From the NCBI GenBank assembly GCA_024653355.1, contig JANLFQ010000001.1, positions 704,576 through 768,575 on the forward strand: 64,000 nucleotides of DNA, written 5' to 3'. This stretch comes from a candidate division WOR-3 bacterium. GTDB lineage: Bacteria; Hydrothermota; Tepidihabitantia; Tepidihabitantales; Tepidihabitantaceae. The notes under the pieces were generated by a model. That model ran no database searches and had not been told where the DNA came from. It worked only from the letters and a program-made list of their open reading frames with translations. This document shows, one piece after another, positions 26,864-35,952 of this stretch. The position numbers and the translations under genes were made by a program. Every line of letters begins with the position of its first letter. Positions within the stretch are counted from its first letter, which is position 1.

Positions 26864-28591
26864 ATGAGATGGCTTTTTGGCAAGAGGGAGCCCGGTGCAA
26901 AACTACTCAGCCTATTGTCTTTATGGCACATTTTCGAGACCGTTGACCTGAACAGACCCGAACTTGAAGACAAACTTCACGACTTTACAACGCGACTTGA
27001 ACAAGAAATAGATGAGGCAAAGGCATTGGTTAACAACCGGGCTGCAACCGGAACTAAAGAGGATATCAACTTCATCTTTGACATCCTTTTACGGCTACCC
27101 GCACCCCCAGCAAAATTAGGCAAACTGCCTTTAGACCCTGAATTTCAATGGGAAAAGGCTGAAGCGGATTTAGGCTCTGTCGCCCGGGTGGCACGCGACA
27201 TCAGAATAGCGGTGCAGAAAAGAGTTATTGCACCATACGAAAAGAAACTGAACCAGCCCAAATCGCCTGAGAAAGAAGCATTGCAAAACGAACTGCGCCT
27301 ACGCTTACAGGAAATAGACCAGCAATACCGCAACTACCTGAATAAGCTTTTGAAACTTTACGAACTTTATAATCACAGCCTTAATGCACTTGCTCAGACA
27401 AAGTCGCCAGAAGCCCGCCAGGAGATTGTGAACCGGCTTTGTGCCTCTTCTCCTCAGGAACGGTTGATTGCCTTGAAAACTGTTGCCCACGGCGACTGGG
27501 AATTGAAAAACCTTAAGCAGATACTAAACTTTCATCTCGCCCGGGTCAAGTTGAGTGAAGATGAAGCGGAACAGAAGGCAGCGGTAAAGGCGCTGGAGAA
27601 GTTAATCCAGAACTTAAACGATGCCCGACAACTTAAGGAAGATGTTGAACCCCGACTGGCTGAAGAAGGCTTAACCAGCCTTCAGGCACAGGCGCTCATA
27701 AGGCTGGCAGAAATTGCCCCCGAAATGGCACAGGAACGATTTGCCGAGCTTTTCCGCAGCGGCGATGAGCCGGAAGAACTTAAAGTCGCGGCACTTAGAG
27801 CGATTGGTGAATCGTTGTTGCCCCGTTCACCGGAACCGGCAATAGAATTACTCTTGATTGCGCTTGACGACCTTGATGTTACCACCCGCGTCCGTGCTGC
27901 TCTTACCTTAAGCCATCTACCTGAAAGAACCCCGCCGGAATTACGGACTCGGGCGCAAGAAAGATTGATATTTGCCCTCAGGGACGGCGACCGCGAAGTC
28001 CGGGAGGCAGCAGCAAAGGCGCTCAATTATAAAACCTACCCTCTTGCCAGCGAACGACTCGCACAGTTCCTTTTAAATGAAACTAACCCGAACGGCCGGG
28101 AGTTCGCTGCTCGTGCTCTGGGAACGAACTTTCCTGCCCAGTTAGAAACAACTCAGGCGTTGGTTAAGGCGCTTAGCGATGAAGACGCCGCAGTGCGTAA
28201 AGCAGCCGCCGACGCGCTTGCCACTCAGGGTGCTGTTCCGAGCGAACCCGAGATCCGGTTGCAGTTTCTCCTTGCCCGACAAGAGTGGCAGAGTCTAATA
28301 AATGCCGGAAAATCAGCCTTAAACTGCCTTATCCCCCGACTGCGTGACCAACGCGAAGAAATTAGACTGGCCGTAGTCAAAACATTGGGCAAAATCGGTG
28401 CTCCTGAAGCGGTCAAGGAGTTATGCATCGCCCTATCCGATTCCAGTCGCGAAGTACGTAAAGCCGCCGCCAATGCCCTTTCAGCAATTGGTGACCCGAA
28501 GGCAATTCCAGCACTTAAAACCGCCATAACGCGCGAAGGGTTCGCCGAAGTACGGGCCGAAATGGAACGGGCGATTCATCGTTTAAGTTGA
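26864..28591 (+). CDS. HEAT-repeat protein with an N-terminal helical region
   Basis: This protein has 575 residues and no signal peptide. The first 200 or so residues are charged and helical with coiled-coil character. From about residue 210 onward are HEAT/PBS-lyase-like repeats, for example REVREAAAKALNYKTYPLASERL, AAVRKAAADALATQGA and REVRKAAANALSAIGDPKAIPALKTAI. These are protein-binding solenoids; the target is unknown. The stop TGA lies inside the -35 box of the secA promoter. Confidence 0.85.
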   Translation: MRWLFGKREPGAKLLSLLSLWHIFETVDLNRPELEDKLHDFTTRLEQEIDEAKALVNNRAATGTKEDINFIFDILLRLPAPPAKLGKLPLDPEFQWEKAEADLGSVARVARDIRIAVQKRVIAPYEKKLNQPKSPEKEALQNELRLRLQEIDQQYRNYLNKLLKLYELYNHSLNALAQTKSPEARQEIVNRLCASSPQERLIALKTVAHGDWELKNLKQILNFHLARVKLSEDEAEQKAAVKALEKLIQNLNDARQLKEDVEPRLAEEGLTSLQAQALIRLAEIAPEMAQERFAELFRSGDEPEELKVAALRAIGESLLPRSPEPAIELLLIALDDLDVTTRVRAALTLSHLPERTPPELRTRAQERLIFALRDGDREVREAAAKALNYKTYPLASERLAQFLLNETNPNGREFAARALGTNFPAQLETTQALVKALSDEDAAVRKAAADALATQGAVPSEPEIRLQFLLARQEWQSLINAGKSALNCLIPRLRDQREEIRLAVVKTLGKIGAPEAVKELCIALSDSSREVRKAAANALSAIGDPKAIPALKTAITREGFAEVRAEMERAIHRLS

Positions 28592-28617
28592 CAAACTTTA
28601 CAACAAACTCCTAAATT
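28588..28617 (+). promoter_or_regulatory. Probable secA promoter
   Basis: TTGACA (overlapping the HEAT gene stop), an 18-nt spacer and TAAATT. The ATG at 28636 lacks an obvious Shine-Dalgarno sequence. Confidence 0.45.
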
Positions 28618-28635
28618 GCTAAAATTATAAATACA

Positions 28636-31600
28636 ATGCTTCAAGCGCTCAGGAAGTTGATTCCTACCAAGAGTGAAAGGGAAGTCCGGCGTCTACGCCA
28701 AGTGGTCGCCAACATAAATAAGATTTACGAATCTTACCATAACCTCACTGATGCTGATCTACCCCGCAAAACTGAAGAATTTATCTCCCGAATTAAGGAT
28801 GGTGAATCACTTGACGAAATCCTGCCGGAAGCGTTTGCCCTTGTGAAGGAAACCTGCCGTCGCCTAACGGGCAAACGCTGGACCGTAACCAATCAGGAGA
28901 TTACCTGGGATATGGTGCCATTCGATGTCCAGTTAATCGGTGGCATCGTTTTACACGAAGGTAAGGTAGCAGAGATGAAAACCGGGGAAGGCAAAACTTT
29001 AGTTGCGACGATGCCGCTTTATCTAAACGCCCTGACCAAAAAAGGTTGTCATCTGGTTACGGTTAACGACTACCTCGCCCGTCGTGACCGGGAATGGATG
29101 GGCCCGATATTTGAGTCCCTGGGTTTGACCGTCGGCTATATCCAATCAGGAATGACACCAGAAGAACGCCGCCCCCAGTACGCTTGCGACATCACTTATG
29201 GAACAAACAACGAATTTGGCTTTGACTACCTGCGGGACAACATGGTCTTAAACTATGAAGACAAGGTGCAACGGGGCCACTATTACGCAATCATTGATGA
29301 AGTTGACATTATTCTGGTTGATGAGGCACGCACACCGCTCATTATTTCAGGCCCGGTCGGCTTTTCCAAACAAAAGCAGTTGCAGGAACTGGTACCGCTC
29401 GTTAGTCGCCTTTTTCGGGAACAGGACCGTCTTGTTGACCGAATTGTTGCTGAAGGTGAAAGGCTATTGCGTCAGGGGAAAAACCTGGAAGCTGGAATCA
29501 AACTATTGCAGGCGTTGCGCGGCGCACCAAAAAACAAAAATTTAATGAGGGTCCGGCAGCAGGAAGGAGTAATGCGGCTGATTGAGCAGGCAGACGGCAT
29601 TCTGCGCCGGGACAAGAGGCTGCATGAAATTGACAGCGAGCTGTTCTTTGTCATTGACGAACGGGACCATTCGGTTGACCTCACTGATAAAGGCCGGGCA
29701 GCGCTGGCGCCTAATAATCCAAATCTATTTGTTTTACCCGACATCGCAAGCGAACTTGCCCAGTGGGATGTTGACCCAACACTCAGCCCGGAAGAGCGCG
29801 CTCGCCGTAAGGAGGAAACCTACCGACGCTACGCCGAACAGAGCGATCGACTGGCAAACATCCACTCCCTGCTCAAAGCTTACGCCCTGTTTGAAAAAGA
29901 TGTCGATTATGTGGTAACTCCTGATGGCAATGTAGTAATTGTTGATGAGTTTACCGGCCGGTTGATGCCGGGTCGTAGATTCTCGGACGGTTTACATGAA
30001 GCACTGGAAGCCAAAGAGCAGGTCCAGGTGCGCGAAGAAACCCAGACCTTCGGCACCATCACCATTCAGAACTACTTCCGAATGTATGAAAAAATTGCCG
30101 GAATGTCCGGCACGGCAATGACCATTGCCGCTGAACTTTACAATGTGTATAAACTTGAGGCAATTGAGATCCCAACCAATGCTCCGGTACGCCGAATTGA
30201 TTACCCGGATGTGGTACTACGTACGAAAAAGGCAAAATATCGGGCGGTGGTGAATGAAATTGTCAAGTGGCACAAATTAGGTCGACCAATTCTTGTTGGT
30301 ACCACTTCGGTTCAGGCATCAGAGGAACTGGACCGGATGCTTCGGCCCACCGGCATCCGCTACTCAATTCTCAACGCCAAAAATCACGAAGCCGAAAGCC
30401 AGATTATTGCCCGTGCCGGTGAGCCGGGTGCTGTAACTATCGCCACCAATATGGCAGGCCGGGGTACTGACATAAAACTGGGCAAAGGTGTGGTCAAAGG
30501 TGAAAAGTGTTACCTTGTCTCGGGCGACGGCAAATGTGCTTACTGGGAAGAAAAGCCCGGCAGGTGTTATGAAGAGGTACCCTGCGGGTTGTATGTAATT
30601 GGCACCGAAAGACACGAAGCCCGGCGAATTGACGACCAGCTGCGGGGTCGGTCTGGCCGGCAAGGTGACCCGGGCTCTTCACGGTTCTTTATCTCATTCG
30701 AAGACGACCTGTTGCGTCTCTTTGGTAGTGATCGACTCGCCAGCATTATGGACCGTTGGGGCGGTAAGGAAGACGAACCGGTGCAGAGTGGTCTTGTTAC
30801 CCGGGTCATCGCCAATGCCCAGAAAAGGGTGGAGATTCGTAACGCTGAAATCCGCCGGCATCTTTTAGAGTATGACGATGTGATGAACCGGCAGCGTGAA
30901 GTTATTTATAGTCTGCGAGATACAATCCTTAAAGAAAAAGATTTAACATCGGTTTTTAACGATATAGTCGAAGGTTTTAGTGAACAAATGCTCAACCGGT
31001 TTGGGGCCGAACGCCATTCCGAATACTGGGATTGGTCTGGGCTGCGCGAAGAACTGCTGAAAACCTTCCTCGCGGACCTTGTTATATCTGAAGAAGAACG
31101 CGGACGAATTACACCCGAGCAGCTCAAGGAACATATCAGTAGCATCGCTAAACACCGCTACGAAAACCTGAAAAACGAACTGGGGCAGGAGTTGCTTGTT
31201 GAGTGGTGCCGCCGGGTCTTTCTTGCAACCCTTGACGATGCCTGGCGCGACCATCTCCATCAACTGGATATCCTGCGGGAAGGCATCGGATTACAGGCGT
31301 ACGGGCAAAAAGACCCCCTGGTTGAATACAAACAGGAGTCTTTCCGTCTGTTCAGTGAAACGATGCACCAATTTTATCAAAATGCATTGAGGGTACTTTT
31401 CCGGGTTGACCCGAAGAGCGGTGAGGACCGGGTACAACAACAGCGCCGGCCTGCGACGATGCAAGCCTATAAACCGACTGTATCAACACCAGTCGAAAGT
31501 GGCGCAACATCAGCCGCAACGGCAACTACCCCGGTCCGTCGCCAAACACCAAAAGTAGGAAGAAATGACCCCTGTCCTTGTGGGTCGGGGAAAAAGTACA

Positions 31601-31662
31601 AGCACTGCTGCGGTAGGGTTGTAACAACCGAACCGCACAGCAAAACAGGCGCTAAACAATAA
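28636..31662 (+). CDS. secA: Preprotein translocase ATPase SecA
   Basis: This protein has 1008 residues, about 100 more than Escherichia coli SecA. It drives unfolded preproteins through SecYEG. Walker A is [17 protein letters not shown]; other motifs are [84 protein letters not shown]-like, and [20 protein letters not shown]. Two insertions stand out: a charged helical segment after the DEAD-like motif (about 240-320), and a Cys-rich insert (Cys625, 634, 644, 650) before [14 protein letters not shown]. The C-terminus carries the SEC-C zinc motif [13 protein letters not shown] after a Thr/Pro linker. Confidence 0.96.
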   Translation: MLQALRKLIPTKSEREVRRLRQVVANINKIYESYHNLTDADLPRKTEEFISRIKDGESLDEILPEAFALVKETCRRLTGKRWTVTNQEITWDMVPFDVQLIGGIVLHEGKVAEMKTGEGKTLVATMPLYLNALTKKGCHLVTVNDYLARRDREWMGPIFESLGLTVGYIQSGMTPEERRPQYACDITYGTNNEFGFDYLRDNMVLNYEDKVQRGHYYAIIDEVDIILVDEARTPLIISGPVGFSKQKQLQELVPLVSRLFREQDRLVDRIVAEGERLLRQGKNLEAGIKLLQALRGAPKNKNLMRVRQQEGVMRLIEQADGILRRDKRLHEIDSELFFVIDERDHSVDLTDKGRAALAPNNPNLFVLPDIASELAQWDVDPTLSPEERARRKEETYRRYAEQSDRLANIHSLLKAYALFEKDVDYVVTPDGNVVIVDEFTGRLMPGRRFSDGLHEALEAKEQVQVREETQTFGTITIQNYFRMYEKIAGMSGTAMTIAAELYNVYKLEAIEIPTNAPVRRIDYPDVVLRTKKAKYRAVVNEIVKWHKLGRPILVGTTSVQASEELDRMLRPTGIRYSILNAKNHEAESQIIARAGEPGAVTIATNMAGRGTDIKLGKGVVKGEKCYLVSGDGKCAYWEEKPGRCYEEVPCGLYVIGTERHEARRIDDQLRGRSGRQGDPGSSRFFISFEDDLLRLFGSDRLASIMDRWGGKEDEPVQSGLVTRVIANAQKRVEIRNAEIRRHLLEYDDVMNRQREVIYSLRDTILKEKDLTSVFNDIVEGFSEQMLNRFGAERHSEYWDWSGLREELLKTFLADLVISEEERGRITPEQLKEHISSIAKHRYENLKNELGQELLVEWCRRVFLATLDDAWRDHLHQLDILREGIGLQAYGQKDPLVEYKQESFRLFSETMHQFYQNALRVLFRVDPKSGEDRVQQQRRPATMQAYKPTVSTPVESGATSAATATTPVRRQTPKVGRNDPCPCGSGKKYKHCCGRVVTTEPHSKTGAKQ

Positions 31663-31675
31663 AAAGGAGGAGTAA

Positions 31676-32047
31676 ATGGCAAAAGTCCCTACCAGCCGAA
31701 TCGTTTTATATGCGATTCTCGGCATCATAGTCATCGTCCTCGCCGTCTGGGTGATAAAAACCCGTTCGCAAGAGGCGAAATTAGGCAAACGGGTAATGGA
31801 AGTTGAGGACGTTCCTAAGTTCATAAAACAAATCACCAAGCGGGTGGAAAAACTGGAAGCCGAAATTGCCGGTTTAAGCGGTCCCAGCGCTGACCAGGCA
31901 CGACAGTTACTACAAGAAGCGCGCACCGGTATTGAAGAAATCCAGACGATTAACGACCCCAATGAACTGGGCAAAAAGCGGGATGAGATAATGGACAAAG
32001 TGACTGAGGCACAAAAGCTTAAACGTAAGGCGGAACGGGGAGAGTAA
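31676..32047 (+). CDS. Small single-pass membrane protein with coiled coil
   Basis: This protein has 123 residues. One N-terminal membrane helix (about 9-27, RIVLYAILGIIVIVLAVWV) is followed by a charged helical tail (about 40-120) with heptad-like Leu/Ile spacing. AAGGAGG lies before the ATG, 13 nt after secA, suggesting co-transcription. The next gene has the same architecture and may be a distant paralogue. Function unknown; I recognise no family. Confidence 0.75.
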   Translation: MAKVPTSRIVLYAILGIIVIVLAVWVIKTRSQEAKLGKRVMEVEDVPKFIKQITKRVEKLEAEIAGLSGPSADQARQLLQEARTGIEEIQTINDPNELGKKRDEIMDKVTEAQKLKRKAERGE

Positions 32048-32055
32048 AAAATTGG

Positions 32056-32088
32056 AAGAGGGCTGCTCTGCTTTGGGGCAGCCCTCTT
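32056..32088 (+). terminator. Strong hairpin between the two small membrane-protein genes
   Basis: A perfect 11-bp stem (AAGAGGGCTGC / GCAGCCCTCTT) with an 11-nt loop. No clear U-run follows, and AAGGAGG of the next gene lies 7 nt downstream, so it may attenuate or stabilise rather than fully terminate. Confidence 0.55.
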
Positions 32089-32104
32089 AGATAAAGGAGG
32101 TACT

Positions 32105-32512
32105 GTGAAACTACGTGTTGTAGTCTGGCTAATTGTCGGTATCGTCGTGGTCATTGGGTCTCTTTTTCTTGTCCTTACCGGTAAAAGTAGTCGGGGTAAA
32201 AAAGTTACCATTGAAGACCTTAAGCGCCAAGCAGCCCGAACCGAAACGACTGTGAACGCACTCACCGCTCGACTGGCTCAGGCGAAGGCGATACCGCTCC
32301 CCCCCGAAAAAAGCCGTTATATTGCCGAAATTGAAAATAACCTCACTCAGGCACGGGAACTTGTTGAGAAGACAAAAAACAGTACCGGTATTCGTGAAGC
32401 TGAAGAGTCACTGCGTAAGGCACATCGGCTCATCCGCCAAACGCGGCGACTGTTGCGCGAAGCAACAAGCCCTAAACCCCTGCGCCCATCTACCGGGCTT
32501 ACTGGCACCTGA
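32105..32512 (+). CDS. Small single-pass membrane protein with helical tail
   Basis: This protein has 135 residues from a GTG preceded by AAGGAGG. The architecture mirrors the previous gene: a membrane helix (about 5-25), a basic stretch, then a long charged helix (about 35-120) and a Pro-rich end. No enzyme motif is visible. Together the two could form a membrane-tethered coiled-coil pair. Function unknown. Confidence 0.75.
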   Translation: MKLRVVVWLIVGIVVVIGSLFLVLTGKSSRGKKVTIEDLKRQAARTETTVNALTARLAQAKAIPLPPEKSRYIAEIENNLTQARELVEKTKNSTGIREAEESLRKAHRLIRQTRRLLREATSPKPLRPSTGLTGT

Positions 32513-32536
32513 TTTTTTTAACGTTAAGCAAACTAA

Positions 32537-33415
32537 TTAAAACCATTGGAATAGCAACCGTGGATACCGTGGCACCCCCAAAATTCGCGCCATACCATCA
32601 TCGAGCATTCGTTCCAGCCACACTTGAATCCTCTTCCGGGGCTTTATCCACCTAGGCTCACCTTTAATACCACACCGCTCGGCTAAAATTCTTTTTGCTT
32701 CTTCCAGAGTGCCCAAGGTGTCAACCAATCCCCAAGCCTTTGCCTGTCGACCTGTAAGAATTCTACCATCAGCAATTCTTTCCAGACTGTCAATTGGAAT
32801 TGACCGCTCAGAACTCACCACTTCAAGAAACTGTTGATAAACATCGCTCACTACTCCTTGCAAAAGCCGACGGTCAAAATCGGTCATATCGCGGAATGGT
32901 GAGCCGATATCCTTTGCATCCTTAGACTTTATCACCTCAACCTTCATCCCGAGTTTGTCCAGAAAACCACGCACAATCGGCAATTCCATAATCACGCCAA
33001 TCGAACCGGTCAAAGTTCCGGGGTTGGCTACGATTACTGTTGCCGGCGCCGCTACATAATAGCCGCCCGAAGCAGCGATTGTCCCCATTGAAACCACTAC
33101 TGGCTTACCACTATCTCGAATTCGTTTTATCTCCTGATAAATTTCGTGCGCCGCGGTTACTCCGCCTCCGGGACTTTCGACCCTTATAAGAATCCCTTTT
33201 ACCGCAGGGTTTTTGGAAAGATTTTGCAACTGCCGAACAGTTTCCCGGGAATCGGTGAGCGTGCCCTCAATTGTCACATAACCTAGCGCTGGCGCTGTCC
33301 CGATTAAAGAGTCATCTTTTAGACCGGCAATGAAAAAAAAGACTAAAAGAGCCGTAGTTATCAGAGTCATCACAACTCCAATAATAATCAGCGTAATTAA
33401 AGTGCGACGGCTCAT
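32537..33415 (-). CDS. sppA: Signal peptide peptidase SppA (short, 36-kDa type)
   Basis: This protein has 292 residues. SppA is a membrane serine peptidase that degrades cleaved signal peptides. An N-terminal membrane helix (about 5-30) precedes the fold ILIRVESPGGGVTAAHEIYQ. The nucleophile Ser lies in GTIAASGGYYVAAPA, and the general-base Lys lies in the VIKSKDAKDIGSPFRDM region. The ending ADGRILTGRQAKAWGLVDTLG is typical. The start lies only 10 nt after the 3' end of tRNA-Ile with no ribosome binding site, so the mRNA is probably released by tRNA processing. Confidence 0.93.
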   Translation of the reverse strand: MSRRTLITLIIIGVVMTLITTALLVFFFIAGLKDDSLIGTAPALGYVTIEGTLTDSRETVRQLQNLSKNPAVKGILIRVESPGGGVTAAHEIYQEIKRIRDSGKPVVVSMGTIAASGGYYVAAPATVIVANPGTLTGSIGVIMELPIVRGFLDKLGMKVEVIKSKDAKDIGSPFRDMTDFDRRLLQGVVSDVYQQFLEVVSSERSIPIDSLERIADGRILTGRQAKAWGLVDTLGTLEEAKRILAERCGIKGEPRWIKPRKRIQVWLERMLDDGMARILGVPRYPRLLFQWF

Positions 33416-33425
33416 AAAATCAAAA

Positions 33426-33498
33426 TGGGCCCTAGTGGACTCGAACCACTGGCCCCTGCGTTATCAGCACAGTGCTCTACCACCTGAGCTAAGGGCCC
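33426..33498 (-). tRNA. tRNA-Ile (anticodon GAT)
   Basis: The 73-nt sequence folds fully: acceptor GGGCCCT/AGGGCCC, D-stem GCTC/GAGC, anticodon stem CTGTG/CGCAG with loop CTGATAA (anticodon GAT), T-stem AGTGG/CCACT with TTCGAGT loop, and discriminator A. CCA is not encoded. Confidence 0.97.
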
Positions 33499-33508
33499 AC
33501 AACAATTT

Positions 33509-33536
33509 ATCATAATCAAAAAAAATTTTATGTCAA
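33509..33536 (-). promoter_or_regulatory. Promoter of tRNA-Ile and sppA
   Basis: TTGACA, a 16-nt spacer and TATGAT, ending 10 nt before the tRNA. The TGA stop of cysS lies within the -35 box. Confidence 0.75.
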
Positions 33537-34915
33537 GCACGTTTCAGTCGCCAACCAGTTAAGGTATCTTCAACAATCCAACCCCGGTTTTTTATTTCAT
33601 TACGCAACTGGTCGGCACGAACCCAGTCCTTTGCCTTTCTTGCTCTATCTCGCTCAACCGCCAGTTGATAGATGTCTGCCGGTATCGTTTCTTCTTCGTT
33701 AGTTTCTCCCAATCTCAATCCCAGAACTTGGTCAAAGTCTAATAATGTCTGCCATGCTCTGCGGTCCTGACGCCGATTTCCCTCGCGCACAAGATTCCAG
33801 ACCACTGCTAACGCTTGAGGTAGGTTTAAGTCATCCTGAATTGCCGCCTTAAACTCCGCCTTTGCTCGCTCTAACCAGTCGCCCTCCTTGCCCTCCTGCC
33901 AGAACTGTGCATTCCTGCCCAGTTCTCTCAAACCCCGTAACCCGTTCTGGGCCGCACTCAACGCTTCACTTGTAAAGTTGAGTGGCATTCGGTAGTGTGC
34001 GGTCAAACACAGGTAGCGGAACGCCAATGGCTCAAAGCCTTGCGCTTCCAGTTCCGGTATCGTTACAATGTTACCCTCAGACTTCCCCATTCGTGCCTCA
34101 CCAATCTGAAGAAACGCATTGTGCATCCAGTAATGAACGACTTCTTTACCGGTAGCCGCAAAGTTCTGCGCCCGCTCATTCGTGTGATGAATTGGAATGT
34201 GGTCAATACCGCCCGTGTGGATGTCAAACTCCTCGCCTAGATACTTCATCGACATCGCCGAGCACTCAATATGCCAGCCCGGAAATCCTCGCCCCCATGG
34301 TGAATCCCATTGCATCAAATGCTTGGGCTGATTTGTTATCCACAAGGCAAAGTCTGATGGGTTTTTCCGCCCCGGGTCAATTTCAACTCTGGCACCAGCA
34401 CGCTGTTCATCGAGGTTTAACCTGCCCAACCGCCAGTAATCAGGATACTTGCCAGTGTCAAATATCAAACCAACCTGAGTCTTGTAGGTAAACCCGTTCT
34501 GTTCAATACGTTTGATCAAATCAATCATCTCATTGATATGCTCAGTTGCCCGGCAGACGATATGCGGTCTTAAAATGTTCAGCTTTGCTGCATCACGGAA
34601 AAAAGCTGCTTCATAAAATCGGGCAATTTCCTTTGGTGTTTTACCCTCCCTTTTGGCGCCGGCTTCCAGTTTATCCTCTCCCAAATCGTCATCGGTTGTC
34701 AGATGACCGACATCAGTGATATTCATAACATGACGCACCTCATAACCTAAATACTCAAACACGCGGCGCAGGGTATCGGCAAAAATGTACGCCCGAAAGT
34801 TACCGGTGTGGGCAAACCAGTAAACGGTTGGACCGCAGGTGTATATCTTTACCTTACCCGGTTCCACAGGCACAAAGTCCTCTTTTCTTCTTGTCAGGGT
34901 GTTATAAACCTTCAT
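33533..34915 (-). CDS. cysS: Cysteine-tRNA ligase
   Basis: This protein has 460 residues from the ATG at 34915. It charges tRNA-Cys. Class I motifs: MKVYNTLTRRKEDFVP start, zinc-ligand Cys in YTCGPTVY, HIGH-type HTGN, GWHIECSAMS, GGIDHIPIHHTNERAQ, and KMSKS-like RMGKSEGN. The frame is open to a TTG at 34936, but the ATG gives the family N-terminus and lies 8 nt after a good -10 box. Confidence 0.95.
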   Translation of the reverse strand: MKVYNTLTRRKEDFVPVEPGKVKIYTCGPTVYWFAHTGNFRAYIFADTLRRVFEYLGYEVRHVMNITDVGHLTTDDDLGEDKLEAGAKREGKTPKEIARFYEAAFFRDAAKLNILRPHIVCRATEHINEMIDLIKRIEQNGFTYKTQVGLIFDTGKYPDYWRLGRLNLDEQRAGARVEIDPGRKNPSDFALWITNQPKHLMQWDSPWGRGFPGWHIECSAMSMKYLGEEFDIHTGGIDHIPIHHTNERAQNFAATGKEVVHYWMHNAFLQIGEARMGKSEGNIVTIPELEAQGFEPLAFRYLCLTAHYRMPLNFTSEALSAAQNGLRGLRELGRNAQFWQEGKEGDWLERAKAEFKAAIQDDLNLPQALAVVWNLVREGNRRQDRRAWQTLLDFDQVLGLRLGETNEEETIPADIYQLAVERDRARKAKDWVRADQLRNEIKNRGWIVEDTLTGWRLKRA

Positions 34916-34923
34916 CGGCGTGA

Positions 34924-34952
34924 ATTTTACTCTCAAACATCGCTTCGGTCAA
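34924..34952 (-). promoter_or_regulatory. Promoter of cysS (leaderless geometry)
   Basis: TTGACC, a 17-nt spacer and TAAAAT, 8 nt before the ATG at 34915, with no Shine-Dalgarno sequence. This decides the start codon. Confidence 0.65.
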
Positions 34953-34968
34953 TTAAGGGTAAACTTAA

Positions 34969-35952
34969 TTAAAGTGGCTGACGGGCAAGGGCAGGGAGAT
35001 TCAAAGACGAGGAGCCAAATCGTTTAAATCGTTCGTAACCTGCTGCGGCAATCATCGCGGCGTTATCGGTGCAATATTCCGGTCGCGGGAATAAAAGTTT
35101 AAAACCAAGACGCTGACTAAGAATCCCAAGCTGTTCCCGTAGATAATTATTCGCCGCCACACCCCCGGAAACCCCAACAATCTCCAGGCCAGTAAGCCGC
35201 ACCGCCTGTTCCACTCTCTTGGTTATTGAACGAATTGCCGCCGACTGAAACGATGCCGCGACATCGACGCGTCGAATATCGGGATTGTCCCGCAAATAGT
35301 AAAGCACCGCGGTCTTCAAACCCGAAAAACTGAAGTCCAGACCGCCGGGTTCTGGTACGGGAAATGAAATCACGGCTGAGCCCTGTTTTGCCAATCTTTC
35401 AATCTCAGCGCCACCCGGATAGGGCAATCCTAAAAGCTTTGCCACTTTGTCAAACGCCTCACCACAGGCATCGTCAACAGTCGAACCCAGAACCTCATAT
35501 TTGCACCAGTCATGAACAATAAGCAACTCGGTGTGCCCGCCAGAAAGCACAACACCAAGATAAGGTGGTTCCAAATTTGGATATTCTAATCGCAGGGCAA
35601 AGATGTGCCCTTCAAGATGATTCACGCCGACAAATGGAATCCCCAATCCGAAACTTACCGCCTTGGCAAAGGGCAATCCCACAAGCAATGCGCCCAGAAG
35701 TCCTGGAGCATAAGTTACTGCGACCAGATGCAAATCTTCAAAATTAACCCCGGCTTTTGCCATCGCCTCCCTCACCACCGGTACAATAATCCTGATGTGC
35801 GCCCGTGCCGCCAGTTCTGGCACAACGCCACCATAAACCGCGTGCACCAGTTGCGACGAAACGACACTGGAAAAAACCTTAACCCCATCCTCCACCACGC
35901 TCGCCGCAGTTTCGTCGCAGGATGTTTCTATTCCTAGGCAGAGAAAACTCAT
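34969..35952 (-). CDS. tsaD: tRNA N6-threonylcarbamoyladenosine (t6A) synthase subunit TsaD
   Basis: This protein has 327 residues. TsaD transfers the threonylcarbamoyl group to A37 of ANN-decoding tRNAs, with TsaB/TsaE/TsaC. Signatures: LGIETSCDETAASVV at the start, the metal-binding HLEGH motif (VNHLEGHIFALRLE), VVLSGGHTEL, GEAFDKVAKLLGLPYPGG and GVSGGVAANNYLRE. The start overlaps ybbR by 4 nt. Confidence 0.96.
   Translation of the reverse strand: MSFLCLGIETSCDETAASVVEDGVKVFSSVVSSQLVHAVYGGVVPELAARAHIRIIVPVVREAMAKAGVNFEDLHLVAVTYAPGLLGALLVGLPFAKAVSFGLGIPFVGVNHLEGHIFALRLEYPNLEPPYLGVVLSGGHTELLIVHDWCKYEVLGSTVDDACGEAFDKVAKLLGLPYPGGAEIERLAKQGSAVISFPVPEPGGLDFSFSGLKTAVLYYLRDNPDIRRVDVAASFQSAAIRSITKRVEQAVRLTGLEIVGVSGGVAANNYLREQLGILSQRLGFKLLFPRPEYCTDNAAMIAAAGYERFKRFGSSSLNLPALARQPL

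Noticed and set aside
31510-32265. A 251-codon open frame antisense to the end of secA and the first small membrane protein
   Set aside because: It crosses two supported genes, is Ser/Thr-rich and lacks domain features.
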